A stretch of DNA of 64,000 bases from Lentibacillus halodurans (GCF_900112045.1 NZ_FOJW01000011.1:1-64000); one strand, 5' to 3'. Positions 17,886 to 27,631 are shown, counted from the stretch's first letter. The notes: generated from the letters alone by a model not told the origin. A program made the numbers and translations.

Positions 17886-18989
17886 TTATAATTTTTCAGT
17901 TGAATAAAAAGATTGAGTCGTCACAGGTTCCGTGTATGGTTCCCCGTTTTCATTAAACAGCGTCTCAACATCTTCAACCTTTACTTCAACAGCTTCCACC
18001 TCTTCGTCTTGCGTTAAGGTTCGCACAAGGGTTTCCATCACTTCATTGGATATAACAGCCTGCTCACTATCTTGCAATACTTCCTGATTGAACACCACTT
18101 CAAGTACGCCTTCATTTAAACTTGGAGCATTGGTCAATTCTGCGGAACCATTGAAAACATGCTGCAAATTAGTGTCAGTATTCGGCCCCTGCATTAGTGC
18201 CTGAACCATGGATCCGTATAAGCCGCTATCCTCCACGTTAATATATTCGGTTACAGGGACAAAATATTGATTTTCACCTTGAATGGATGGGTAGTACAAT
18301 GTTACAGGTTCACTCCCAAGCAAATCAACTGAATCGGATTGAACCAGATTTATCCCATTAACCCTTGAATATCCATCACCAATAGGCGTTCCATCAACAG
18401 GCATCGTCTCCTGTGGATCCCCATTAATACGAAGCTTCATTTGATCTACATTTTCAAATTGTGTTAATGTATACGTCATAGCTTGGAGTATTTCCAGCTC
18501 CTGCTCTGCCTCGTAACTTTCGAACTCCTTTGATACATCGACAATCATTGTCCCATCGTCTTCCAAATTTAACCCAAGTATTTGAGTTCCTGCCGGTATT
18601 ACAGCCTGAAATCCATTTGGTAAGAGTGATGTGACCGGACCATCTTTCACGAGATACTCCAATGCCTGTTTTGCCACTTCGTTTGATTCTGGCTGTGGTA
18701 TCTCTAATGTCTGAGAGGCTACCATTCCATTGGCATCGATCAAATACAGCTGCCTGTCTACCGTTTCAGATGCTGTCGTCTCATCACCTTCTCCCTCTTC
18801 TTTCTGACTTTCTTCCCCTTTTGTACTTACTTCTTCGCCTGTTTCACTTTCCAATTCATCTACTGCTTCAGCGTCTTGCGGCGGATCCATCTCCTCATTG
18901 TCCAACGATTGCTCACCCTGGAAGCACCCGGATAATATAATAGTGAGAAACACTGTTAGGCTCAATGGCAATAGACTGCGCTTCTGCAT
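17886..18989 (-). CDS. gerM: GerM spore germination/sporulation lipoprotein
   Basis: A 367-residue lipoprotein. The signal peptide MQKRSLLPLSLTVFLTIILSG ends at the lipobox Cys22. A strongly acidic Glu/Asp-rich linker (about residues 30-75) leads to two tandem GerMN domains (roughly 85-215 and 225-350), each with the LxTLTQFENV/TLTQDEEVEAV-type helix-strand pattern. B. subtilis GerM is needed for septal peptidoglycan events at sporulation and for germination. The acidic linker is longer than in the B. subtilis protein. The gene stands between its own terminator and the one after racE, so it is probably transcribed separately. Confidence 0.92.
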   Translation of the reverse strand: MQKRSLLPLSLTVFLTIILSGCFQGEQSLDNEEMDPPQDAEAVDELESETGEEVSTKGEESQKEEGEGDETTASETVDRQLYLIDANGMVASQTLEIPQPESNEVAKQALEYLVKDGPVTSLLPNGFQAVIPAGTQILGLNLEDDGTMIVDVSKEFESYEAEQELEILQAMTYTLTQFENVDQMKLRINGDPQETMPVDGTPIGDGYSRVNGINLVQSDSVDLLGSEPVTLYYPSIQGENQYFVPVTEYINVEDSGLYGSMVQALMQGPNTDTNLQHVFNGSAELTNAPSLNEGVLEVVFNQEVLQDSEQAVISNEVMETLVRTLTQDEEVEAVEVKVEDVETLFNENGEPYTEPVTTQSFYSTEKL

Positions 18990-19068
18990 GTTTTTCCCTC
19001 CTACGATGGTTTGTACTATTATATATACGAGCTCAACAAAAATTTAGACCAACCTGTACACAAAAATT

Positions 19069-19106
19069 AGAACCTTTTCTGAAAATAATCAATCAGAAAG
19101 GGCTCT
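19069..19106 (-). terminator. Terminator overlapping the racE stop
   Basis: A 14-bp stem with one mismatch (19093-19106 with 19069-19082) includes the racE stop codon. It is followed on the minus strand by AATTTTTG. Confidence 0.8.
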
Positions 19107-19917
19107 AAATAACAGCTTGCTCAATCGTAACGGACTGAAAATGATCCGTTGATTCCTTGAAAATACCTTCTGTAATTTGGGCAAAGACCCCCATTTCGCC
19201 TGTTGTATAAAATTGATGAGTTGGTGATGTCATTCCATTATTCAGCTGATCGTGAAATTCCAGAATTGTACTGGCTTCACGTGCCGTCTCTTCACTCGAT
19301 GAGATAACTGAAACCTGATGACCAATGATTTTTTGAATTGTACCTTTGATTAAAGGGTAATGTGTACATCCGAGAATCAATGTATCAATATGATTCTTTT
19401 CCTTTATTGGCTCCAATGATTTCTCCACAATTTCATCAGCTTTTTCACCAGATAAAAGCCCTTGTTCAACCATTGGTACAAAAAGCGGGCATGCCAATGC
19501 GTTAACATGAATATTGGCATTAATGCTTTTCAGCGCCATGGTATAGGCATTGCTTCTGATTGTTCCATCCGTACCAATCACACCTATACGACTGTTTTTT
19601 GTAACCTTGATTGCTGCACGTGCACCTGGTTTGATAACACCTATCACCGGAATCTGCAATCGTTTCTGAAGCTCGTTTAACGTAAATGCTGTTGCTGTAT
19701 TACATGCAATCACCAGCATTTTAATATCCTTGTGGAGTAAAAATTCCACCATCTCCCAGGTAAACATCCTGACCTCATCCCTGGATCTTGGCCCATACGG
19801 ACACCTTAATGTATCACCCAAATAAATTAAACTTTCTCCCGGAAGCTGGCGCATTAACTCATGAGCAACTGTAAGACCGCCCACACCAGAATCGATAACG
19901 CCTATTGCCTGACTCAA
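19105..19917 (-). CDS. racE: Glutamate racemase
   Basis: A 270-residue enzyme making D-glutamate for peptidoglycan. The two catalytic cysteines lie in VIACNTATAFTL (near residue 74) and ILGCTHYPLI (near 185). The N-terminal IGVIDSGVGGLTVAHELM motif is typical. It lies 21 bases downstream of the MarR gene in the B. subtilis order ysmB-racE-gerM. Confidence 0.96.
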   Translation of the reverse strand: MSQAIGVIDSGVGGLTVAHELMRQLPGESLIYLGDTLRCPYGPRSRDEVRMFTWEMVEFLLHKDIKMLVIACNTATAFTLNELQKRLQIPVIGVIKPGARAAIKVTKNSRIGVIGTDGTIRSNAYTMALKSINANIHVNALACPLFVPMVEQGLLSGEKADEIVEKSLEPIKEKNHIDTLILGCTHYPLIKGTIQKIIGHQVSVISSSEETAREASTILEFHDQLNNGMTSPTHQFYTTGEMGVFAQITEGIFKESTDHFQSVTIEQAVI

Positions 19918-19938
19918 AAAAATCGCCTCTTCTTGCTG

Positions 19939-20388
19939 TTATTTATGATCAATATGCTGCATTTCTTCAGACAGAAATGCTAATAACTCATTTAACGTTT
20001 CTGTCTGATCTCCCGAAAAGTTCGCCAGTACATCACCTAAATATTCCTGCCGCTTCTTGATGACTTCCTCAATAATGGTTCTGCCTTTTGGCAAAATATG
20101 AATCCTGACGACCCGCCGATCACTTGTATCTCTGACTCTCTCAACCAGCTTATTCTTTTCCAGACGGTCTACCAGATCTGTCGTTGTACTGAACGCTAAG
20201 CCATTTTTATTTGAAAGCTCTCCAATCGTCATATCCCCATCAATCAGAAACTGCAGCGCAACAAATTGCGGTGAGGTGATCGGGTAATGATTCAGGATCT
20301 TCCGCCCGTTCTGCTTAATAATGCCCGATATGTAACGCAGTCTCTTTTCAAGCTCGGCAATTGTTTCTGCTGATATTTCATTACTCAA
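19939..20388 (-). CDS. ysmB: MarR-family transcriptional regulator (YsmB)
   Basis: A winged-helix MarR regulator. I place the start at a TTG (20388), with GGGGGG about ten bases upstream, giving 149 residues beginning LSNEISAETIAELEKRLRYI (initiator Met). A longer frame to 20436 lacks a ribosome-binding site. The recognition region is MTIGELSNKNGLAFSTTTDL and the wing is RVRDTSDRRVVRIHI. The ligand and regulon are unknown. It lies upstream of racE and divergent from the gerE region, as in B. subtilis. Confidence 0.9.
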   Translation of the reverse strand: MSNEISAETIAELEKRLRYISGIIKQNGRKILNHYPITSPQFVALQFLIDGDMTIGELSNKNGLAFSTTTDLVDRLEKNKLVERVRDTSDRRVVRIHILPKGRTIIEEVIKKRQEYLGDVLANFSGDQTETLNELLAFLSEEMQHIDHK

Positions 20389-20549
20389 TACGGGTAACCC
20401 CCCAAGGATTCCAATTTGATATCCGTATTTTAACATAACATGACAAAAATCGCAGTTTCCAATTCATTTTGGCAGGGTTTATGACGGACTGTAGAATGCT
20501 TCACATATGGTCTACCGCTATCATATTTAACGTTCCTCAAAATGTGCTT

Positions 20550-20740
20550 ACCATTTGCTCATATTTTCATTCGCTATTCATAACAAAATTAGTTACCCTT
20601 TATCTGCAGCTCATCGACTTCAAGCAGGATTATCATTTGAAAAACATGACCAAATTTGTAAAATAGATCTCCAGCACTTAATAAGAGATAAAAAAACAAA
20701 AGAAATTGACCGGGAAAACTATAAAGTAAAACTTCATTAA
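20550..20740 (+). pseudogene. Decayed duplicate of the gerE promoter and 5' gene
   Basis: This stretch mirrors the real gerE region about 341 bases downstream. The AC (20550), a CATTCGCTA in place of CATATGCTA (20568-20576), the box TTACCCTTtATCTGCAGCTC and a TTATCATTTGAA start region line up nearly base for base. A 24-base in-frame deletion follows the TTG at 20637. Then come TGACCAAA and the translated stretch DLQHLIRDKKTKEIDRE, in another frame, matching gerE FELLVQDKTTKEIAQE. The Shine-Dalgarno is damaged (AAGCAGGA for AAGGAGGG), and a TAG and a frameshift break the frame. It ends before the recognition helix. It is a non-functional tandem-duplication relic. Confidence 0.85.
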
Positions 20741-20890
20741 ACCTAGTTATCATGGTAACGATAACAGTCCTCACATGTGTCTTTTATTTCTGGATCCTTG
20801 ACTCCTACTTCAATAAAAATGGATCCAAAACAAACGAAAATGAAGTTTGCAGTTTAAATGGGTTAGAATACACATTGTATGAAGATACGC

Positions 20891-20917
20891 ACCGATTAAC
20901 CGTATTTTCATATGCTA
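20891..20917 (+). promoter_or_regulatory. Sigma-K promoter of gerE
   Basis: AC at 20891-20892, 16 bases, then CATATGCTA at 20909-20917. This fits the sigma-K pattern AC-N16/17-CATANNNTA, and gerE is a sigma-K target in B. subtilis. The predicted start is near 20925. Confidence 0.78.
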
Positions 20918-20978
20918 ATATTGACTAAATAATTTACCCTTCATCTGCAGCTCTTTGACAGCAAGGAGGGGTTATCAT

Positions 20979-21203
20979 TTGAAGGACAACGAGTACAAAC
21001 CGAAGCAACTATTGACCAAACGTGAAAAAGAGGTATTCGAGCTCTTAGTACAAGATAAAACAACAAAGGAAATTGCCCAGGAATTGTTCATATCAGAAAA
21101 AACTGTCCGGAACCATATTTCCAATTCGATGCAGAAATTGGGTGTCAAGGGGCGATCACAAGCTGTTGTAGAACTTCTCCGAATGGGGGAGTTAAAGCTT
21201 TAG
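20979..21203 (+). CDS. gerE: GerE, LuxR-type regulator of late spore-coat genes
   Basis: From the TTG at 20979 the protein is 74 residues, the exact length of B. subtilis GerE. AAGGAGGGG lies upstream; an earlier TTG at 20955 would put the Shine-Dalgarno inside the gene. Nearly the whole protein is the HTH: LLTKREKEVFELLVQDKTTK, EIAQELFISEKTVRNHI and a C-terminal KGRSQAVVELLRMGEL. It acts in the mother cell on coat genes after sigma-K activation. It is convergent with ysmA, with a shared terminator between. Confidence 0.97.
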   Translation: MKDNEYKPKQLLTKREKEVFELLVQDKTTKEIAQELFISEKTVRNHISNSMQKLGVKGRSQAVVELLRMGELKL

Positions 21204-21205
21204 GA

Positions 21206-21237
21206 AAAACCGACTTTCTTTATAGGAAGTCGGTTTT
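21206..21237. terminator. Bidirectional terminator between gerE and ysmA
   Basis: Perfect 11-bp stem AAAACCGACTT / AAGTCGGTTTT with a 10-nt loop and A/T runs at both ends. Confidence 0.85.
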
Positions 21238-21679
21238 AAATTGCCAGTAATCGTTCTTTCATGGAATCAGTTAATGGTACCGGTTTTCCGGTTTCAGACT
21301 GTATGTATACCATTCTCCCTCGGCCTGTCAAACAGAGTTCACCTTCATCGTTCAATGCCATATAATGGACATCCAGCGACGTGTTCCCGACATGATTCAC
21401 TTTGACATATAACTTCATATCCTCATTAAAATAGATCTGTTTATGATAATCACATTGCAAGTCAGCGACGATGGGCATAGATGAATCGTTATCCCGATTA
21501 TCAAAAAGGTCTGCTGCTTTTAAAAATTCAATCCGTGCTTCTTCAAAATAAATAAATGCCGATACGTTATTGACATGTCCAAACATATCCGTTTCAGAAA
21601 AACGAATGTTGACCGGGATAAAAAATGAAAATTCAGATCGCCATTGCTCCATGTCTTCAATATATGAAATCTTTCTCAC
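21236..21679 (-). CDS. ysmA: Acyl-CoA thioesterase-like hotdog protein (YsmA)
   Basis: A 4-hydroxybenzoyl-CoA-thioesterase-type hotdog protein of 147 residues from the GTG at 21679, which has AGGGAGG eight bases upstream. A longer frame would overlap sdhB and its terminator. The active-site region is RFSETDMFGHVNNVSAFIYF, with the catalytic Asp in the usual ETD-x-x-GHVNN motif. The substrate is unknown. B. subtilis ysmA lies at the same place beside gerE and sdhB. Confidence 0.9.
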   Translation of the reverse strand: MRKISYIEDMEQWRSEFSFFIPVNIRFSETDMFGHVNNVSAFIYFEEARIEFLKAADLFDNRDNDSSMPIVADLQCDYHKQIYFNEDMKLYVKVNHVGNTSLDVHYMALNDEGELCLTGRGRMVYIQSETGKPVPLTDSMKERLLAI

Positions 21680-21698
21680 CAGTATTGCCTCCCTATTG

Positions 21699-21737
21699 AA
21701 AAAATGACCCCCGCCGTTGTCCAGGGCAAGGGTCATT
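21699..21737 (-). terminator. Terminator of the sdhCAB operon
   Basis: AATGACCC/GGGTCATT arms (21730-21737 and 21703-21710), extended inward by GCC/GGC pairing, are followed on the minus strand by a T run at 21704-21699. Confidence 0.85.
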
Positions 21738-21758
21738 ATAGATTCATAGATTCTTAGT

Positions 21759-22523
21759 CTAATGGGCTTCATCACTGCCAAAGAAGTTCTTAAATGCTTG
21801 AATATTAGTAGCACGGTTCATAGCAGCAATTGACGTTGTCAACGGGATACCTTTAGGACATACTTCAACACAGTTTTGTGCGTTGCCGCAGCCCGAAACG
21901 CCCCCATCTTCCATTAATCCTTCCAGGCGTTCACTTGCATTCATCTCACCTGTTGGATGAGCGTTGAACAGACGTACTTGTGAAAGCGCAGCAGGTCCAA
22001 TGAAATCTGACTTATCATTTACATTCGGACATGCTTCAAGGCAAACCCCGCAGGTCATGCATTTAGACAATTCGTATGCCCATTGGCGTTTTTTCTCCGG
22101 CATGCGTGGACCCGGGCCTAGATCATATGTTCCATCGATTGGAATCCATGCCTTAACTTGCTTTAATGCATCGAACATTTGTTCCCGATCAACGAATAAG
22201 TCACGGATGACCGGGAATGTACTCATTGGCTCAAGACGGATCGGCTGCTCAAGCTCATCCACGAGTGCGGCACATGACTGCCGAGCTGTTCCGTTAATGA
22301 CCATGGAGCAAGCCCCGCAGACTTCCTCCAGACAGTTCATATCCCATTGAACCGGTGTTGTGTTCTCTCCATTTGCGTTTACCGGATTTCTGCGTATTTC
22401 CATCAGCCCGGAAATAACATTCATATTTGTTTTATATGGTACTTCAAACGTCTCTTCATAAGGAGAGGAATCCGGGCTGTCCTGACGAGTAATAATAAAC
22501 GTAACAGTACTTTGTTCAGCCAT
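21759..22523 (-). CDS. sdhB: Succinate dehydrogenase iron-sulfur subunit
   Basis: A 254-residue iron-sulfur protein of complex II. The [2Fe-2S] ligands lie in NCLEEVCGACSMVI and the following RQSC (about residues 58-80). The [4Fe-4S]/[3Fe-4S] ligands lie in CMTCGVCLEACPN and GCGNAQNCVEVCPKGIP. It carries electrons from the SdhA flavin to the SdhC haem and menaquinone. It is the last gene of sdhCAB, 15 bases after sdhA. Confidence 0.97.
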   Translation of the reverse strand: MAEQSTVTFIITRQDSPDSSPYEETFEVPYKTNMNVISGLMEIRRNPVNANGENTTPVQWDMNCLEEVCGACSMVINGTARQSCAALVDELEQPIRLEPMSTFPVIRDLFVDREQMFDALKQVKAWIPIDGTYDLGPGPRMPEKKRQWAYELSKCMTCGVCLEACPNVNDKSDFIGPAALSQVRLFNAHPTGEMNASERLEGLMEDGGVSGCGNAQNCVEVCPKGIPLTTSIAAMNRATNIQAFKNFFGSDEAH

Positions 22524-22538
22524 CTTTACTTACTCCCT

Positions 22539-24290
22539 TCACTTATTTTTGGAATAATCACGTTCACGCGGCGGGATGTGAGAGATATCCACTTCCTCAT
22601 ACGTGATGACAGGTTCGTTTTTTTCCCTATCATATTGTGCAATCGTTGTTTTCAGGAAGTTTTCATCGTCACGTTCAGGAAATTCCGGTTTATAATGTGC
22701 CCCACGTGTTTCATCACGTTTCAGGGCTCCATTTGTAATAACACGCGCCAGCTGCAGCATGCTTTCCAGCTGCCGGGTGAACATAACACCCTGGTTGTTC
22801 CAGCGGGACGTATCATTAATGTTAATATTTTCCCAGCGCTCCGTTAGTTCTTTAATTTTCTTGTCTGTCTCTCTTAACCTGTCGTTATAACGGACAACAG
22901 TTACGTTATCTGTCATCAATTCTCCCAATTCTTTATGAATTTGGTAAGCATTTTCAGTACCGTCCATGTTCATCAGCTTTTCAAATCTTTCCTGCTCTTC
23001 TTTTTCACGATCCTCAAACAGTTTTGACGGCAGGTCGTCAACATGTTTATCCAGTCCTTCGATATATTTAATGGCGTTCGGACCAGCAACAGATCCGCCA
23101 TAAATAGCTGACAGTAATGAATTCGCACCTAAACGATTGGCCCCATGCTGTGAATAATCACATTCGCCGGCAGCAAAAATGCCAGGAATGCTGGTCATCT
23201 GATCATAGTCAACCCACAATCCGCCCATGGAATAGTGAACAGCAGGGAAAATCTTCATCGGAACTTTACGTGGATCCTCACCGACGAATTTTTCGTATAT
23301 TTCAATAATGCCGCCGAGTTTGACGTCAAGTTCTTTTGGATCTTTATGTGACAGATCCAGATAAACCATGTTTTCACCATTAATACCAAGCTTCTGGTTG
23401 ACACAGACATCAAAGATTTCACGTGTTGCAACATCACGGGGTACCAGATTTCCGTATGCAGGATACTTTTCCTCAAGGAAGTACCATGGTTCACCATCTT
23501 TATATGTCCAGACACGGCCGCCTTCACCACGTGCTGATTCACTCATCAGACGGAGCTTATCATCACCAGGTATAGCGGTAGGATGGATTTGAATAAATTC
23601 ACCGTTCGCATATTTGGCACCTTGCTGGTATAGGATACTTGCTGCTGAGCCTGTATTGATCATCGAATTTGTGGATTTTCCGAAAATAATTCCGGGACCG
23701 CCTGAAGCCATGATCACAGCATCTGCCGGAAATGATTTAATCTCGTGTGAACGGATATTTTGGCCAACAATCCCTCGGCCGACATTCTCTTCATCAATAA
23801 TGGCGCCGACGAATTCCCAGCTTTCATATTTGTTAACCAAACCTTCCACTTCATAACGGCGTACCTGCTCATCTAACGCATACAGCAGTTGCTGTCCCGT
23901 CGTTGCTCCTGCATATGCTGTACGATGATGCTGTGTACCACCGAACCTCCGGAAATCAAGAAGGCCTTCAGGTGTGCGGTTGAACATGACCCCCATGCGA
24001 TCCAGCATATTGATAATGCTTGGAGCCGCGTCACACATCGCTTTTACCGGTGGCTGATTGGCAAGGAAGTCGCCGCCGTAAATCGTATCATCAAAGTGAA
24101 TATCTGGTGAGTCACCTTCACCTTTTGTATTGACTGCACCATTAATGCCACCTTGAGCACACACAGAGTGAGAACGTTTTACAGGCACAATAGAAAACAA
24201 GTCTACATTCACACCTGCTTCAGCTGCTTTGATTGTTGCCATAAGGCCGGCTAATCCGCCTCCTACAACAATAACTTTACGGTTACTCAT
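22539..24290 (-). CDS. sdhA: Succinate dehydrogenase flavoprotein subunit
   Basis: A 583-residue FAD enzyme oxidising succinate to fumarate. The N-terminal dinucleotide fold is VVGGGLAGLMATIKAAEAG, and the covalent-flavin histidine lies in KRSHSVCAQGGINGA. The active-site Arg/His region includes QIHPTAIPGDDKL and SARGEGGRVW, and GEC-DYSQHGANRLGANSL is present near residue 380. Length is that of Bacillus SdhA (586). Confidence 0.98.
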   Translation of the reverse strand: MSNRKVIVVGGGLAGLMATIKAAEAGVNVDLFSIVPVKRSHSVCAQGGINGAVNTKGEGDSPDIHFDDTIYGGDFLANQPPVKAMCDAAPSIINMLDRMGVMFNRTPEGLLDFRRFGGTQHHRTAYAGATTGQQLLYALDEQVRRYEVEGLVNKYESWEFVGAIIDEENVGRGIVGQNIRSHEIKSFPADAVIMASGGPGIIFGKSTNSMINTGSAASILYQQGAKYANGEFIQIHPTAIPGDDKLRLMSESARGEGGRVWTYKDGEPWYFLEEKYPAYGNLVPRDVATREIFDVCVNQKLGINGENMVYLDLSHKDPKELDVKLGGIIEIYEKFVGEDPRKVPMKIFPAVHYSMGGLWVDYDQMTSIPGIFAAGECDYSQHGANRLGANSLLSAIYGGSVAGPNAIKYIEGLDKHVDDLPSKLFEDREKEEQERFEKLMNMDGTENAYQIHKELGELMTDNVTVVRYNDRLRETDKKIKELTERWENININDTSRWNNQGVMFTRQLESMLQLARVITNGALKRDETRGAHYKPEFPERDDENFLKTTIAQYDREKNEPVITYEEVDISHIPPRERDYSKNK

Positions 24291-24318
24291 ATGGATTACT
24301 CACTCCTTGTTCTCTGTA

Positions 24319-24939
24319 TTAAACTCCGTAAGCAAATTGAATTAGCGCTCTGACACCTACATAGCTAAGAGCCAGAAAGACGATCAGTGTAACATATGTA
24401 ACAATTTTCTGGGATCTTGGTGATTGTGTGAAACCCCATGAAACCAAGAAACTCCAAAGACCGTTGGCAAAATGGAAAGTTGTCGAAATGACACCAATAA
24501 TATAAAACCAGAACATGACTGGGCTGGCAAGAATACCTTCCATCAGACTATAATCCAGGTCCACATTGCCAAGACCGATTTGAACACGTGTCTCCCATAC
24601 ATGCCATACAATAAATACAAACGTTATAATACCGGTTATCCGCTGCAGAAAAAACATCCAGTTGCGGAAATAACCGTACCGTCTTGTATTGTTCTTAGCA
24701 ACAAAGACAATATAAACCCCTAGTATTGCATGAAATAGGATCGGCAAGTATATAACCAGGATCTCTAACGCTAATCGGAACGGCAAATCATGCATGAACG
24801 ACGCCGCTTGATTGAAACTCTCTTCACCATATACAGCGAAGTGGTTAACGACCAGGTGCTGTATGAGAAAAACCCCGATTGGAATGACCCCTAACAAGGA
24901 ATGGAGCCTGCGGTAGAAAAATTCTCGATGTTCTGCCAT
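24319..24939 (-). CDS. sdhC: Succinate dehydrogenase cytochrome b558 subunit
   Basis: A 206-residue di-haem membrane anchor with five hydrophobic segments (starting near residues 15, 60, 95, 135 and 178). Several histidines fit haem ligation (HSLLGV, QHLVVNH, FHAILG, WHVWETR, FHFANGLW). It is the first gene of sdhCAB. Confidence 0.96.
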   Translation of the reverse strand: MAEHREFFYRRLHSLLGVIPIGVFLIQHLVVNHFAVYGEESFNQAASFMHDLPFRLALEILVIYLPILFHAILGVYIVFVAKNNTRRYGYFRNWMFFLQRITGIITFVFIVWHVWETRVQIGLGNVDLDYSLMEGILASPVMFWFYIIGVISTTFHFANGLWSFLVSWGFTQSPRSQKIVTYVTLIVFLALSYVGVRALIQFAYGV

Positions 24940-25004
24940 TAGTTACCCCCCTCGGTTTAAATGTTATGTTTTACAGATAGTACACCTTTTGACAATAAAA
25001 CCCT

Positions 25005-25033
25005 ATTTTATTTATTGCCCAAAAATTGTACAA
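25005..25033 (-). promoter_or_regulatory. Sigma-A promoter of sdhCAB
   Basis: On the minus strand TTGTAC (25033-25028) and TAAAAT (25010-25005) are 17 bases apart, giving a leader of about 60 bases before sdhC. Confidence 0.6.
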
Positions 25034-25236
25034 TTTATGACATACTTATTGTAATGCTAACGATGAAAAGCGTCAAGAAAAGGAAATAACCCAGAATGTG
25101 AAAATATTAAAATTTTACTGACGCTGCTTGCACTTTGACGAATTTGCATAGATAATAATAGTAGAATTCCAAGATTCATTTTAGATAAGCCAATGTATTT
25201 TTTACGTGCATCAGCATTTGGGAAAGGATGACACCA

Positions 25237-25674
25237 ATGTCTAAAGATCATGAATCCATGCCTATTACGCTTCTGGATAAACTGCATACATCAGGGGCCG
25301 GGTATGATATTATCCGATATGTGGGCCTGCCTGATATATTCGGAACAGAATCCAACACCCTGCTCTATTTTATGGGTAAAAACCTGGCCAGAAAATTGGA
25401 TATTCAGTCCGTATCAGATATCGTCTATGCTTTCGAAAAATTAGGCTGGGGCCAATTGGAACTGGTTAATGAAAAAAAGAAAGAACTTGTTTTCCAATTA
25501 ATGGCCGATTCAGTCGTATATCGGTTAAGCTCTCCACTGGACACTGAATTCCGTTTGGAAGCAGGGTTTTTGGCAGAATCAATCGAACGCATCAAAGAAC
25601 GTTCATGCGAATGTAAAGAAGAATTACATAAAAAGATTCATCAAATAGAATTCACAGCAGTCTTCACCGATTGA
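25237..25674 (+). CDS. yslB: YslB, DUF2507 family protein
   Basis: A 145-residue soluble protein of unknown function, conserved next to sdhC in Bacillaceae and divergent from it. The ATG at 25237 is preferred to one nine bases earlier, because GGAAAGG lies too close to the first. The V4R-like fold is suggested by DIIRYVGLPDIFGTESNTLL and YFMGKNLARKLDI. Two Cys near the C-terminus (SCECKE) are noted. Confidence 0.92.
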   Translation: MSKDHESMPITLLDKLHTSGAGYDIIRYVGLPDIFGTESNTLLYFMGKNLARKLDIQSVSDIVYAFEKLGWGQLELVNEKKKELVFQLMADSVVYRLSSPLDTEFRLEAGFLAESIERIKERSCECKEELHKKIHQIEFTAVFTD

Positions 25675-25686
25675 TTCCCGCATAAC

Positions 25687-25721
25687 CCTGATTTCTTGAG
25701 ATTATATAGCCGGAAATCAGG
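25687..25721 (+). terminator. Stem-loop after yslB
   Basis: CCTGATTTC (25687-25695) pairs perfectly with GAAATCAGG (25713-25721). There is no T tract, so this is a weak or non-canonical terminator. Confidence 0.4.
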
Positions 25722-25795
25722 CGAGCAGAAGTTTTCAGGAAAGCCGTTTTCATTTATTCTTTCATAATCCATGATCAAATCGGGAGCGGAATACA

Positions 25796-27589
25796 TCAAG
25801 TTGTTTCGCTCCCTTCTTCATCATTAAGATGGGTGAGAATACTCTGGGCAACGTCTTGTGGAACACCTAATTTCGTAATCTTTTCCAGGGATGTATGTTT
25901 AATTTCATTAACGGATTTGAAATGTGTCAGCAGCAATCTTCTCCGTTTCTCCCCCACCCCCGGAATTTTATCCAGCTCAGATTGGAATAAACTTTTCCCG
26001 CGCAGCTGTCTGTGAAATGAAATCGCAAACCTGTGGACTTCATCTTGAATCCGCTGTACGAGATAGAATGCCTGGGATTGTCTGGATAATTGGATCATGA
26101 CCGGTGGATTGCCATATAATAATTCGCTTGTTTTATGTTTATCATCTTTCGCCAGCCCGCACAACGGAATATCCAGTCCCAATTCATTTTCCAGTACATC
26201 CAGGGCAGCACTCATCTGGCCTTTGCCGCCATCAACAATAATCAGATCCGGAAGCGGCAGTTCTTCTTTCAGCACTCTTGTATAACGGCGGCGGATGACT
26301 TCCCGCATTGTTTCATAATCATCCGGGCCCTCCACATTTCTGATTTTATATTTGCGATACTCCTTTTTATCGGGGTTGCCATCTGAAAAAACAACCATTG
26401 CCGAAACCGGATCGGTCCCTTGAATATTGGAATTATCAAATGCTTCAATACGGTGTGGCGTCTCAATATGCAGTGCTTCACCAAGCTTTTCCACTGCTTG
26501 TATGGTTCTTTCCTCATCGCGTTCAATCAGCGAAAATTTTTCGTCCAGCGCAATTTTTGCGTTTTTCATGGCGAGCTCAACAAGTTCTTTTTTTCTTCCG
26601 CGAAATGGCGTGTGTGCGTTAACCTCCAGCAGTTCACTCAATAAATCGGTATCTGTCCCAATCGGTACGAGCAATTGTTTTGGCTTCAAATGGTGGTGAT
26701 GCAAATAAAACCTTCCAATAAAACTGATAAACGTGTCCTCAGGCTCATCGAAAAACGGGAATATCGAGACATCCCGTTCGATTAATTTTCCTTGTCTGAC
26801 AAAGAATACCTGGATGCACATCCAGCCTTTATCATAACTGTAACCAAAAATATCACGATCTACTTGATCATTTAATGTCATGCGCTGTCGTTCCATTACG
26901 GCTTCAATATGCTGAATAAGATCGCGGAGTTCTTTTGCCCGCTCAAAGTTCAGCTCCTCGCTTGCTTCATGCATTTTGCCGACTAAATCGTTTTTGATTT
27001 CTTGATGTCCGCCGTGCAAAAATGATGTGATATTCTGGATGATTTCTTTGTATGTCGTTTCCGATGCCGGATTTTCACTGCATGCAAGGCATTGATCCAT
27101 ATGATAATACAGACACGGACGCCCTGGTGGATTATTGCATTTGCGCAATGGATACAATCTGTCAAGCAATTTTTTCGTTTCTCTGGCTGCGAGTACATTT
27201 GGATAAGGTCCAAAATACTTTCCTTTATCCTTCTTGATATTCCGTGTAATTAAGAGCCTTGGATGCCGTTCAGACGTAATTTTTAAATACGGGTATGATT
27301 TGTCATCTTTTAACAAAACATTGTACCTGGGGTTATATTTCTTGATTAAATTCATTTCCAGAATCAATGCTTCCATTTCAGATGTGGTCACAATATACTC
27401 AAAATCCCGAATTTCCTGCACAAGTCGTTGTGTCTTTTTATCATTTGCACCGGTGAAATAGGATCGGACTCTGTTGCGGAGCACTTTGGATTTACCGACA
27501 TAGATGACAGTATTGTTTTTGTCTTTCATCAAATAGCATCCGGGTTGTGATGGCAATACAGCCAGTTTTTCGTTTAGTTGCTGGTTCAT
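25796..27589 (-). CDS. uvrC: Excinuclease ABC subunit C
   Basis: Dual-incision nuclease of nucleotide excision repair, 597 residues from the ATG at 27589 ([20 protein letters not shown], as in B. subtilis). An ATG four codons earlier lies within the Shine-Dalgarno AGGGGATGAG. Order of domains: GIY-YIG nuclease (residues 12-90, [18 protein letters not shown]), a Cys cluster ([18 protein letters not shown]), UVR motif near 200, the RNase H-like UvrC endonuclease ([34 protein letters not shown]), and C-terminal helix-hairpin-helix repeats. Confidence 0.97.
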   Translation of the reverse strand: MNQQLNEKLAVLPSQPGCYLMKDKNNTVIYVGKSKVLRNRVRSYFTGANDKKTQRLVQEIRDFEYIVTTSEMEALILEMNLIKKYNPRYNVLLKDDKSYPYLKITSERHPRLLITRNIKKDKGKYFGPYPNVLAARETKKLLDRLYPLRKCNNPPGRPCLYYHMDQCLACSENPASETTYKEIIQNITSFLHGGHQEIKNDLVGKMHEASEELNFERAKELRDLIQHIEAVMERQRMTLNDQVDRDIFGYSYDKGWMCIQVFFVRQGKLIERDVSIFPFFDEPEDTFISFIGRFYLHHHHLKPKQLLVPIGTDTDLLSELLEVNAHTPFRGRKKELVELAMKNAKIALDEKFSLIERDEERTIQAVEKLGEALHIETPHRIEAFDNSNIQGTDPVSAMVVFSDGNPDKKEYRKYKIRNVEGPDDYETMREVIRRRYTRVLKEELPLPDLIIVDGGKGQMSAALDVLENELGLDIPLCGLAKDDKHKTSELLYGNPPVMIQLSRQSQAFYLVQRIQDEVHRFAISFHRQLRGKSLFQSELDKIPGVGEKRRRLLLTHFKSVNEIKHTSLEKITKLGVPQDVAQSILTHLNDEEGSETT

Positions 27590-27631
27590 TTGCAAACTCA
27601 TCCCCTGAAAAATTATACCAAATTATATAGA

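Noticed and set aside
20469-20740. Short frames between ysmB and gerE as new small proteins
   Set aside because: They are explained by the decayed gerE duplicate, including the fragment DLQHLIRDKKTKEI.
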